Assembly (NCBI GenBank): GCA_958295825.1
Contig: OY282375.1
Coordinates: forward strand, 2,279,489 to 2,343,488
DNA: 64,000 nucleotides
Source: an uncultured Candidatus Entotheonella sp.
Lineage (GTDB): Bacteria > Tectomicrobia > Entotheonellia > Entotheonellales > Entotheonellaceae
Direction of reading: 5' to 3'
Part shown: piece by piece, positions 16,075 through 22,956 of the stretch
Layout of the letters: the number at the start of each line of letters is the position of its first letter
Position numbering within the stretch: the stretch's first letter is position 1
Translations under genes and position numbers: made by a program
Notes under the pieces: model-generated
Databases searched by the model: none
What the model was told of the DNA's origin: nothing
What the model saw: the letters and a program-made list of their open reading frames with translations, nothing else

Positions 16075-16488
16075 TCACGTGTCCAATTCGGTCAGGGGTG
16101 TCCGGTGATCGCGACGGCGGGTCCTGGCCTTGCGGCGCGGACGGCCCTCGCGATTCCACCGGTCCGATGGGTCGCGCTGTTTCTTGTGTTCCGTGGGCGC
16201 GTCCTGCCGGGGTTTGGCTTCTCCCTTGTCGGTCAGGGCGATGTAGCGCATCCAGGCGCCGCGCGGCAGGGTGGCCACGACGAGTCGCTTGCGGATGAGG
16301 CGGCGCAGGCAGGCGGACAACTCGGCGCGGTCAACACTGAGGGCGCGCGCGAGGTCGGGGTAGGGGATGCCGTTGCCGTCCGCAAGTTGTGGCCGACGGC
16401 GCTGCTCCCGCCGTAGCCAGTGCAGGATGGCTTGCTGAAGGGCCGAGAGTTTCAGTTTCTTGTCACTTGCTTGTGAGGGATGATTCAC
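16075..16488 (-). CDS. Winged-helix DNA-binding protein (copy A)
   Basis: The 137-residue protein starts with GTG behind ATAAGGCAG. Residues about 14-90 form a MarR-like winged helix: LSALQQAILHWLRREQRRR, IPYPDLARALSVDRAELSAC (recognition helix), LRRLIRKRLVVATLPRGAWM (wing) and RYIALTDKG. The C-terminal 40 residues are a basic tail (RNREGRPRRKARTRRR-like) suited to nucleic-acid contact. It is coupled to the phosphoesterase gene and duplicated exactly, at protein level, at 47357-47770. It may regulate its own operon, or target the phosphoesterase to DNA. Confidence 0.78.
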   Translation of the reverse strand: MNHPSQASDKKLKLSALQQAILHWLRREQRRRPQLADGNGIPYPDLARALSVDRAELSACLRRLIRKRLVVATLPRGAWMRYIALTDKGEAKPRQDAPTEHKKQRDPSDRWNREGRPRRKARTRRRDHRTPLTELDT

Positions 16489-16527
16489 AACACTGCCTTA
16501 TCGGGTATGGAGGTGGACGCAGTGTGG

Positions 16528-16566
16528 AATGTCAGATTACGCTGCGCTAATCCGACCTGCATATCT
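16528..16566. repeat. GTCGGATTACGC-type palindromic repeat
   Basis: AATGTCAGATTACGCTGCGC followed by TAATCCGACCTGCATAT forms an imperfect palindrome (AGATTACGC / GCTAATCCGAC arms). It belongs to the family seen at 1100-1192 and, because it lies inside the 1.4-kb repeat, again at 47285-47316. It sits just upstream of the wHTH gene. Confidence 0.7.
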
Positions 16567-16758
16567 GAACGCGCTGCGTAGCCGTGTTGGTATTGTCAAC
16601 GGCGGGGAGAGAAGTCCCCTTTTCGGCACGATAAGATGTCCCATTTTCTGCGCGTCAAGGGAGACTCATCCGGGTGGCTACCCCGCAACAGCCTTGCCGT
16701 CCTCCTCCCCCTTCGCCGGCGCACTGAGCATGCCGGCCTTGCGCTTGCTCTTGAGCCG

Positions 16759-17478
16759 CTAGCTCTCGCCCTTGACGTTGATCGTCGTCGAGGGGTGTAA
16801 CAGCCGCTCCAGGGTCGCCGTTGCCAGCACCGCATCACTGAAGATGTCGCCCCAGTCCACGAAACTCTTGTTGCTCGTCAGGATCAGCGACGCCTTCTCG
16901 TATCGCCGCGCCACCAGACGGAACAGCAGGCTGGCATCCTGACGAGACAAGGGCAGGTAGCCGATCTCGTCGAGGATGAGCACCTTGGGATACGTCAACT
17001 GCTGCAACTGGCGCTCCAGGCGGTTTTCCTGACTTGCCCGCTTGAGCTTGCCCATCAGCTGCTCAAGGGTCAGCAACAGCACCCGGTGGCCCACCTCGGC
17101 AGCCTTGACGGCAAGCCCGATGGCCAGGTGGGTCTTGCCAACCCCCGGCGGACCCAAAAGCACGACGTTCTCCGCCCGTCCGACGAAGCCAAGGGCGCTG
17201 AGTTCGCGCACCCCCTTGCGGTCGACCGAGGGCTGGAAGCTGAAGTCGAACGGCTCCAGGGTCTTGAGCCATGGCAGACGTGCCTGCGCCAGGCGCACCT
17301 CCGCCCCCTTGTGTTGGCGGCCCTGCCACTCACAGCTCAGGGCCTCGGTCAACAGTTCCCGGTAGCCCAAGTCCTTCTTCGCCGCCTGCTCCAGCAGGGC
17401 GTCGCACGGCGCCGCCAGGGGGTCGAACTTCAGGGCCTCGAAGAGGCTATCCAGTGCTGGCATGGGCCACCTCCTCAT
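16759..17478 (-). CDS. istB: IS21 helper ATPase IstB
   Basis: The 239-residue IstB-like ATP-binding protein shows LDSLFEALKFDPLAAPCDAL, YRELLTEALSCEWQGR, FDFSFQPSVDRKGVRELSAL, Walker A LLGPPGVGKTHLAIGLAV (about 110-127), Walker B KVLILDEIGYLPLS, and a C-terminal DAVLATATLERLLHPSTTIN. In IS21 elements this AAA+ protein selects the target and activates the IstA transposase. It follows istA with a 37-bp gap instead of the usual overlap. The frame is intact and the length is typical. An ATG five codons inside (MPALDS) is a possible alternative start. Confidence 0.94.
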   Translation of the reverse strand: MRRWPMPALDSLFEALKFDPLAAPCDALLEQAAKKDLGYRELLTEALSCEWQGRQHKGAEVRLAQARLPWLKTLEPFDFSFQPSVDRKGVRELSALGFVGRAENVVLLGPPGVGKTHLAIGLAVKAAEVGHRVLLLTLEQLMGKLKRASQENRLERQLQQLTYPKVLILDEIGYLPLSRQDASLLFRLVARRYEKASLILTSNKSFVDWGDIFSDAVLATATLERLLHPSTTINVKGES

Positions 17479-17515
17479 AGGCGCCTGGCGAGCGCGCTTC
17501 CACCGTCACGTCGGT

Positions 17516-18616
17516 TCACAGGCGCGCGTGGTGATCGGCCACCGTCTGCCAGCCCGCCTCGGCTGGCGTCAAGCGGTGCCGCGCGATGCCGCGCTCGCCC
17601 GCGTAGACTGCCAGGGCGTTGTCCAGGCTGACGTGGACCGTCACCATCTGGCCGCAATAGGCCGAGGGCACCGAGTAACGGTTGCCGCGTACGTTGACGT
17701 AGGCATCCCAGCCCACCTGCCGGGTCTCGACGTAGCTGGTGTCAAAGCGATGGACGGGCAGTGGCAGGAGGGTCGTCTGCTCGCGCTGGAACCGTACCGC
17801 CACGACCTCCTTGACGGTGCCGTGCAGGCGCCGGTCGGCTTCTTCGAGCAGCCACGCCTCCAGGAGCTGATTCAGATGCGCAAAGCTCTCGAACGAACGG
17901 TAACGCTGGAAGAAGTGCTGCTTGACGTAGCCCACTACTCGTTCCACCTTGCCCTTGGTGCGCGGGCGGTAAGGACGGCAGGCTTTGGGCATGAAGCCGT
18001 CATGGCGGGCCAGTTGCTTGAAGCGTTCGTTGAAGCGCACGGCGCCGGGCACGTGCGCGGTCACTGCGGACTTGGGGTTGTCGACCCATACCTGCCGGGT
18101 GACGCCACCGAACCCGGCGAAGGCCCGCGCCAGGCTCTCGTAGGTGTGCTCGGCATCGCAGCACGGCGCCGCCATGACGTGGAAGCGACGGGAGTAGCCC
18201 AGGACACGGACGGCGCCGTGGACTCTCCGGGCCTTGCCGCCGACCGGGACGATGACGTCGCCCCAGTCATGCTGCAGTTGCCTGGCGGGCTCGGTTTCGA
18301 ACCGCACGGTGGCGCGTCTGGGCTCGACGTAGGCGCGCAAGACACGAATCTTGCCGTCGCATCCCAGAGCCTGGAGCTCGCGAAAGATGACCACGGCGTT
18401 GAAGACGCCGGCGCGGAGCAGCTTGTCCACGGTTGCCACGTAGGGCTTGAGCTTGGCGTACCTTTCGCGGCGGCGTGTCCTGGAAGGCGGCCTGCCGCGC
18501 TTGAGGGCGCGTCTGACCGTTGTGGTATGTCCCCCGAGGCGCTTGGCAATGTCGCCTTGGTAGACCCCTTGGTGACGTAGCTCCTGTATCATCCAGTAGT
18601 CCTCTTGAGTAAGCAT
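17516..18616 (-). CDS. istA: IS21 transposase IstA
   Basis: The 366-residue transposase has an N-terminal HTH (MIQELRHQGVYQGDIAKRLG, then TTTVRRALKRGRPP) and a DDE integrase core. Visible landmarks are LQHDWGDVIVPVGGKARRV (first Asp), RQVWVDNPKSAVT (second Asp) and RPYRPRTKGKVERVVGYVKQ (catalytic Glu), followed by a beta-barrel-like C-terminus ending VADHHARL. It is somewhat shorter than many IstA proteins (about 390-510) but complete in motifs. The element may therefore still be active. It is the first gene of the istAB operon. Confidence 0.93.
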   Translation of the reverse strand: MLTQEDYWMIQELRHQGVYQGDIAKRLGGHTTTVRRALKRGRPPSRTRRRERYAKLKPYVATVDKLLRAGVFNAVVIFRELQALGCDGKIRVLRAYVEPRRATVRFETEPARQLQHDWGDVIVPVGGKARRVHGAVRVLGYSRRFHVMAAPCCDAEHTYESLARAFAGFGGVTRQVWVDNPKSAVTAHVPGAVRFNERFKQLARHDGFMPKACRPYRPRTKGKVERVVGYVKQHFFQRYRSFESFAHLNQLLEAWLLEEADRRLHGTVKEVVAVRFQREQTTLLPLPVHRFDTSYVETRQVGWDAYVNVRGNRYSVPSAYCGQMVTVHVSLDNALAVYAGERGIARHRLTPAEAGWQTVADHHARL

Positions 18617-18799
18617 GCTGGCCTCCGGTTTGTGGGAAACCAGAGGGTTGCACGAGTTACTTGAGGGGACACCTTAAAATGCCGTTTGGGGGACTTTTAT
18701 CACTGCCGCTGACACCGAAAGCACCGAGCTGGTGCACGTGGACTCGAAGGCGGCGCGTGACCAGGGCCACCGCGACATGATCGCTAGAGCATATTCGGA

Positions 18800-19336
18800 T
18801 CATATTGTTTTATATCCTGCATGGGTGAAGTAGTTGGCGCATTCCTCAGGTGAAAACGCCTCCAGGGCCGTGGCGATGGCCGACTCCAGGCCGTCAACGG
18901 TGCGTGCTGCAGCCTTGCGAAGCAACGTCTTGAGCTTCGCATACGCTTGCTCAATCGGATTGAAATCCGGTGAGTACGGCGGCAGGTACAACAGTGTGGC
19001 TCCCGACTCGCCGAGCGCTTCGCGGACCCCTTGAACTTTGTGAGCCGCAAGGTTAGCCAGCACAACGATGTCGCCGACGCGAAGACTCGGACCCAAGAGG
19101 GTGCTGGCGTAGGCACGAAAGGCGGCGCCATCCATGGCGCCGTCGATGACCATGGGCGCCGTGAGACCATCCAGACGCAAGCCGCACACCAGCGTGGTGG
19201 TCTTCCAATGACCGTGTGGAACGGACGCCCGGCAACGCTTGCCGCGCGGCGAACGGCCCCGCCGCCTGGCCATGTTGGTAGTCGCTCCGGTCTCATCGAT
19301 AAAGACGAGTTTCGTCGCCTCAAGGTGGGGCTGCAT
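18800..19336 (-). CDS. IS630 transposase, C-terminal DDE part (catalytic Asp lost)
   Basis: The 178-residue frame holds the DDE domain: TKLVFIDETGATTNMARRRG (first Asp), LPPYSPDFNPIEQAYAKLK (Glu). At the second catalytic position, where the family has VVMDNL-x-x-H, this copy reads IVVLANLAAHKV; the codon is GCT (Ala) at about 19060. Loss of this Asp should abolish strand transfer. It is joined to the N-terminal frame by a shift at an A7 run (19401-19407 on the transcript strand), a plausible programmed slippery site. Confidence 0.85.
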   Translation of the reverse strand: MQPHLEATKLVFIDETGATTNMARRRGRSPRGKRCRASVPHGHWKTTTLVCGLRLDGLTAPMVIDGAMDGAAFRAYASTLLGPSLRVGDIVVLANLAAHKVQGVREALGESGATLLYLPPYSPDFNPIEQAYAKLKTLLRKAAARTVDGLESAIATALEAFSPEECANYFTHAGYKTI

Positions 19337-19362
19337 GGCAGCCCAGGCTTGTCGCCTTGCGG

Positions 19363-19749
19363 CTATGTCATCACGCTCCTGCTCACGGGCGTGCGCCGTC
19401 TTTTTTTCAACGTGATGCCGTGGCGTCGGAAGAACTCGTGCAGGGTGCTGATGGCGAAGGTCTCACCCCGCTCGCTGCGCAGGCGTTGTTGGAGTTCGGC
19501 GAGGGTGACGTCGGGCGTCTGGTATACGGCAGCCCTAAGAAAGTCGGCCTGTGTTTCGATGCGCCCGGAGCGACGGTCGCCGCCACAGGGTTTTGCCTGG
19601 GTACGTCCGGTGCTGAGGTAGGCCTGCATCCACCTGACGGCGCTGGCGGCACTGATACCGAATCGTTTGGCGGCGGCGTTTCGTGACAGGCCGCTTTCGA
19701 CGGCTCGGATGACGCGCAGTCGGAGGTCTTGGGACAGGTAAGCTGCCAT
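19363..19749 (-). CDS. IS630 transposase, N-terminal HTH part
   Basis: The 128-residue frame encodes the DNA-binding half: YLSQDLRLRVIRAVESGLSR, NAAAKRFGISAASAVRWMQA (first HTH), KPCGGDRRSGRIETQADFL and LAELQQRLRSERGETFAIST (second HTH). It ends soon after LKKRRRTPVSR, just beyond the A7 run where the reading frame of the catalytic half takes over. An ATG with GGAGACC upstream starts it, 55 bp inside the element. Confidence 0.85.
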   Translation of the reverse strand: MAAYLSQDLRLRVIRAVESGLSRNAAAKRFGISAASAVRWMQAYLSTGRTQAKPCGGDRRSGRIETQADFLRAAVYQTPDVTLAELQQRLRSERGETFAISTLHEFFRRHGITLKKRRRTPVSRSVMT

Positions 19750-19901
19750 GGTTGGAGGTCTCCTGTGGGAAAGCGGTAGGAAAGACGACTCAAGCTAGCC
19801 AGGATACCATGGTAGTACAACTAGAACCGAAATTGCTCTAGGCCCACGTTCGTCACCTGGCACGGCGCCGGCCCCATCGCCCCGCCCGAAATGGCGGTCC
19901 A

Positions 19902-20743
19902 GGCTCAGGACTCATAACCAGAAACTAACCGTGGCAGCTATGCAGATGGCACTGAAGAACGTATGCGCACAGCGGTCGTACCGGGTGGCGATGCGGCGCC
20001 AATCCTTGAGCCTGCCTAACAGGCGCTCAATGAGGTTACGGCGCTTGTAAAGCTCCGTGTCGCAGACAATTGGCTCTTTACGGTTGGCACGGCCCGGAAG
20101 GCAGGACTTGATTCCTCGCTTGGCAAGGGCCTCGCGCAGCCGGTTGCTGTCATAACCCTTGTCGGCTATCAGGACAGCGGCTTCCGGTAGGGCGTCAAGT
20201 ACCGTATCAGCCCCGCGGTAGTCGCTGACCTGCCCCGCCGTCAACAGCAGCACGACGGGCTTGCCATCGCCGTCGCAGACGGCGTGGAGCTTCGAATTCA
20301 GCCCACCCCGGGTGCGTCCGATCTGGCGTGGCAAAACCCCCCTTGAGCAGGCTGGATGCGGTGCGATGCGCCCCCCGATGGGTGCTGTCGAGACCGTCTT
20401 GGTGGCGGTGCTTTCGGCAGCCAGGGCTTGGAAGATGCGGTCGAAGACCGCGGCCCTGCTCCAGCGCACGAAGCGATTGTAGAGTGTCTTGTGGGGTCCG
20501 TAACAGGCGGGCGCGTCGCGCCACTTCAGCCCATAGCGGATGACGTGGATGATGCCGCTGATGACCTTTCGGTCATCGGCGCGCGGGACGCCGCGCCCCT
20601 TGTTGGGTAACAGGGGTTTGAGTCGGTCAAACGGGTCGTCGGCCAGCCAGAAGAGGTGCTCGGACATGATCGCTCTCCTAGTGGCGTCAGCGTGTTGACT
20701 CTCATCACAGGCCCCATGATACCTTTTTATAGGTCCTGAGCCT
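19902..20743 (-). mobile_element. IS5-family (IS427/ISL2-like) insertion sequence
   Basis: The 842-bp element has terminal inverted repeats GGCTCAGGACTCATAA (left) and, read inward from the right, GGCTCAGGACCTATAAA. One transposase frame is on the minus strand. Remnants of the same IS are at 3086-3250 (internal piece), 48701-48973 (transposase start and right end) and 53711-53736 (left end only). Insertion truncates the broken MaoC copy. Confidence 0.9.
19912..20667 (-). CDS. IS5-family transposase with compensated frameshift
   Basis: The 251-residue frame has LFWLADDPFDRLKPLLPNKG, VISGIIHVIRYGLKWRDAP, KTLYNRFVRW, GGLNSKLHAVCDGDGKPVVL, AVLIADKGYDSNRLREALAK (second catalytic Asp region) and YKRRNLIERLLGRLKDWRRI (Glu region). 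Between about residues 93 and 118 it reads STAPIGGRIAPHP. The neighbouring frame over the same bases reads LDSTHRGAHRTASSLLKGG, the true DST motif. Two nearby indels thus put 25 residues, including the first catalytic Asp, out of frame. One of them is an extra base relative to the fragment at 3086-3250. The transposase is probably inactive. Confidence 0.82.
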   Translation of the reverse strand: MSEHLFWLADDPFDRLKPLLPNKGRGVPRADDRKVISGIIHVIRYGLKWRDAPACYGPHKTLYNRFVRWSRAAVFDRIFQALAAESTATKTVSTAPIGGRIAPHPACSRGVLPRQIGRTRGGLNSKLHAVCDGDGKPVVLLLTAGQVSDYRGADTVLDALPEAAVLIADKGYDSNRLREALAKRGIKSCLPGRANRKEPIVCDTELYKRRNLIERLLGRLKDWRRIATRYDRCAHTFFSAICIAATVSFWL

Positions 20744-20948
20744 GGCCCATCTGATTTTGTCGTGTACAGTGAGGAGCGTGTACTCTACAATATTCAGGCC
20801 ATATTGCAAAACCTCAGAATGAAATCAAAAGCGTTAATAGTTCCTTATTGTTGTCATGGCGGTCAGCGGGAATCGATTGGGGGAACGAGGAGGAGTATCC
20901 CATCGGTTGCCATACGCGCGGTGTCAAGGCGTTCAATTGGGAGACAAT

Positions 20949-21743
20949 ATGCAGGAGTTCTTGCCGGAGGTGCGGCGTATAGCTGGCGAAGCCGCTGACG
21001 CCATCCTGGAGGTTTATCAGTCGGTGGAGTTTCGGGTGGCCGTCAAGGAAGATTTCTCGCCGCTGACGCAGGCGGATCTGGCGTCGCACCGGCACATTGT
21101 GGCGGGGTTGGAGCATCTGGCGCCGGAGTTGCCGGTGCTGTCGGAGGAATCGGAGGGCATTACGTACGAACAACGACAGCATTGGGACACGTTCTGGTTG
21201 GTCGATCCGTTGGACGGGACGAAGGAGTTTCTACGCCGCAACGGCGAGTTCACGATCAATATCGCATTGATCCGCGAGCACCGTCCGGTTCTGGGGGTGG
21301 TGCACCTGCCGGTGTCGGGTCAGACATACTGGGCGGTTGAAAGGGAGGGCGCCTTCAGATCGGCCAACGGCGAAACCGTCCGGTTACAGGCTGCACGAAC
21401 CGTCGGTCAGCCCGTGAAGGTGGTGGCCAGCCGTTCGCATGCGTTGACGCCAACCGTGTTGTTTCTGGACCGCATGGCGCAAGAACACGACTTGGCGGTG
21501 GTGTCCAGAGGCAGCGCGCTGAAGCTCTGCATGGTGGCCGAAGGCGAGGCCGATCTCTACCCTCGGCTGGCCCCGACCATGGAATGGGACACCGCCGCGG
21601 CACAATGCGTCGTCGAGCAGGCCGGCGGCCGCGTCACCACGCTGAACAACGAGCCGCTGCGCTACAACAAGGAAGACCTGCTCAACCCGTTCTTCATGGT
21701 GGCAAGCCCTGCCACGGCGCCGCTCTGGCCGGCGTACCTGTGA
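20949..21743 (+). CDS. cysQ: 3'(2'),5'-bisphosphate nucleotidase CysQ
   Basis: The 264-residue enzyme of the inositol monophosphatase superfamily has the metal-site motifs PVLSEESEG (Glu), FWLVDPLDGTKEF (D-x-x-D) and PTMEWDTAAAQCVVEQAGG (W-D-x-A). The KEFLRRNGEFTINIALI extension is typical of CysQ. It hydrolyses 3'-phosphoadenosine 5'-phosphate (and PAPS) to AMP, relieving inhibition during sulfate assimilation. The ATG at 20949 is preferred because the family begins here; the frame to 20856 has no similarity. The nearest upstream gene is the IS5 element, so the promoter lies in the 205-bp gap. No sulfate-assimilation genes are adjacent. Confidence 0.92.
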   Translation: MQEFLPEVRRIAGEAADAILEVYQSVEFRVAVKEDFSPLTQADLASHRHIVAGLEHLAPELPVLSEESEGITYEQRQHWDTFWLVDPLDGTKEFLRRNGEFTINIALIREHRPVLGVVHLPVSGQTYWAVEREGAFRSANGETVRLQAARTVGQPVKVVASRSHALTPTVLFLDRMAQEHDLAVVSRGSALKLCMVAEGEADLYPRLAPTMEWDTAAAQCVVEQAGGRVTTLNNEPLRYNKEDLLNPFFMVASPATAPLWPAYL

Positions 21744-21962
21744 GGTGAGCCCTTGCCCCTCGCAGCACGCTGAAAACAGCCTGTGCACAACGCCCCCGAA
21801 TCGGTCTCACGCGCACGCGGGAATCCACTGAATCACGTCATGCAGGTAACAAAGCCTGGCATGACTGCAAGCAAGGCTTATTCCAGGCTGTAGCGTTCTG
21901 GTGACAACTTCTGAAGGGATACGTATCAGCTTGGGCGCAAACTGGAAAAAAGAGAAGGGCAC

Positions 21963-22304
21963 TCAGTCCCCCGGACGGCACGTTCGCATCCACCATCCAA
22001 GACCGGTGATGTCGTAGCGTACCGGCCATCCACCTTCCGTTGGCGTCACGATGAATTCCGCCCGCCCTCCGTCTTCCTGGAACGTCCCGCGCGTTCCCTT
22101 CGGCAGCGTGACGCCCGCGTGCGTGGGTTGCGGCCGCAGCAGGCATTGGTTCTCGTTGTACTTCTCGATACCGAACAGTATTTCGGCCACCATGCTGTCG
22201 CTGCACCCCTGCAGCATCGCCATTGCCGCCATCGCGGCGCCGATCAGCCCCACCGCGCAGTTGCGCTCCTTTGCTACGCCTTCCGTTCCCGTTTTCGCCT
22301 TCAT
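21963..22304 (-). CDS. Hypothetical small lipoprotein
   Basis: A 113-residue frame has a hydrophobic segment GLIGAAMAAMAMLQGC that ends in an acceptable lipobox (Cys about residue 34). It is followed by a mature part with AGVTLPKGTRGTF and a C-terminal GWPVRYDITGLGWWMRTC. I do not recognise a family. Codon usage agrees with neighbouring genes. It lies 260 bp downstream of the DoxX operon on the same strand but is probably separately expressed. It is likely a membrane-anchored envelope protein. Confidence 0.45.
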   Translation of the reverse strand: MKAKTGTEGVAKERNCAVGLIGAAMAAMAMLQGCSDSMVAEILFGIEKYNENQCLLRPQPTHAGVTLPKGTRGTFQEDGGRAEFIVTPTEGGWPVRYDITGLGWWMRTCRPGD

Positions 22305-22386
22305 TAGGTAAGCCTCTCGCCGTTACCTGAACGGACGGCCCGTCAGAAGTACTCATGGCAATATGACTCGTCGATGGTTCCCGTTG

Positions 22387-22412
22387 GTCATTCCAGAAGA
22401 AGCCGGAATGAC
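22387..22412. repeat. Short palindrome GTCATTCC..GGAATGAC
   Basis: Perfect 8-bp arms with a 10-nt loop lie in a gap between two minus-strand genes. There is no T-tract. It resembles the GTCATTCC...GGAATGAC hairpins dispersed in many proteobacterial genomes. The rest of 22305-22564 shows nothing recognisable. Confidence 0.5.
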
Positions 22413-22564
22413 TCGGCCATGTTTGAACTCAGACTCTGCTCAATCTTGAGATGCTTCGTTTGCACTTCCCGGTATTTGTCCTCCGTCCCATACAAATCAC
22501 TATCCACGCCGCGGACTCCGCATCGTCCCTATATACCCCACTCAGGGCTGATACCAAGCATTTC

Positions 22565-22945
22565 CTAGGCAGCGGGCATCAACTCATCATTCGTGTCGCG
22601 CTCCTTACGATGCAGCATCAGCGTCACCGCGGCGAAGATCAACAGGATGAACGCGGTAACGGCGTCGCTGACCCCATCGAAGACGAGATGCGTCAGCACC
22701 GCGCCGGCCATGAGGAGGAGGAGGCAGACTGTGGCGGCGTACGAGAATCGCCGCAGCCATAGGCCGATGGCCCCCGCCACCTCGCAGAGGCCGATGACGT
22801 ACATGAAGAAGATCGGATAGCCCCAGTTCTCGAAGCCCTGCCTGATCTGTTCCGCCCCCGTCAACTTCATGATACCCGACAGCAGAAACGCGAGCGTCAG
22901 GAGCACCGTCAATACGGTCTGCACCTTGTTCTTGGGCCAGTACAT
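22565..22945 (-). CDS. DoxX-like membrane protein
   Basis: The 126-residue protein has four predicted membrane helices: VLTVLLTLAFLLSGIMKLTG, FFMYVIGLCEVAGAIGLWL, AATVCLLLLMAGAVLTHLVF and DAVTAFILLIFAAVTLML. The GIMKLTG and FMYVIGLCEVAGAIGL segments are those of the DoxX_2 family. Function in this family is mostly unknown; some members associate with thiol or quinone metabolism. It is the last gene of the citrate synthase/aconitase operon, starting 11 bp after the MetE-like gene. Confidence 0.85.
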   Translation of the reverse strand: MYWPKNKVQTVLTVLLTLAFLLSGIMKLTGAEQIRQGFENWGYPIFFMYVIGLCEVAGAIGLWLRRFSYAATVCLLLLMAGAVLTHLVFDGVSDAVTAFILLIFAAVTLMLHRKERDTNDELMPAA

Positions 22946-22956
22946 GGGTCACCTCC

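Larger units (their letters stand above)
15179..16593 (-). repeat. 1.4-kb inverted repeat, arm A (pairs with 47252-48666)
   Basis: This block is present again in opposite orientation at 47252-48666. The two coding regions inside (phosphoesterase and wHTH) differ by only three amino acids in the phosphoesterase and none in the wHTH. Identity starts at the GGTAT at 16593, exactly where IS21 begins at 16594. It fades through a 100-bp tail with several indels and ends at the GAGCGGCGGGCCGC block near 15179. It contains a GTCGGATTACGC-type palindrome at 16528-16566. The arms lie about 30.7 kb apart. Confidence 0.93.
16594..18714 (-). mobile_element. IS21-family insertion sequence
   Basis: The 2.1-kb element has istA and istB on the minus strand. 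The ends are related inverted repeats: TGTCAACGGC at 16594 and GCCGCTGACA ending at 18714 (reverse complement TGTCAGCGGC), each starting with TG as in IS21, followed by an AAGTCCCC block. No target duplication is visible. The left flank is the arm of the 1.4-kb repeat and the right flank is a MaoC gene fragment, so the element sits at a rearrangement junction rather than in a simple insertion site. Confidence 0.9.
18785..19840 (-). mobile_element. IS630-family insertion sequence
   Basis: The 1.06-kb element is bounded by TA on both sides, the target duplicated by IS630/Tc1-type elements. Terminal inverted repeats are TAGAGCATATTCGG at the left and, read inward, TAGAGCAATTTCGG at the right. 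It carries two overlapping-phase transposase frames on the minus strand and interrupts a MaoC gene fragment. Confidence 0.92.
18715..19901 (+). pseudogene. Broken second copy of the MaoC-like gene, split by IS630
   Basis: Bases 18721-18784 match 10560-10624 of the intact MaoC-like gene, with about three differences. Bases 19841-19901 match the next 60 bases with one difference. Between them sits an IS630 element. The 5' side is cut by IS21 (ends at 18714) and the 3' side by IS5 (starts at 19902), so only about 43 codons survive. The high identity shows that a recent duplication preceded the three insertions. Confidence 0.88.

Noticed and set aside
15129..16298. 389-codon plus-strand frame opposite the phosphoesterase
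   Set aside because: Antisense to a gene with intact metal motifs; composition is that of a reversed codon pattern.
19902..20743. IS5 transposase taken as intact
   Set aside because: The first catalytic Asp motif is only present in a neighbouring frame, so the gene is probably frameshifted.
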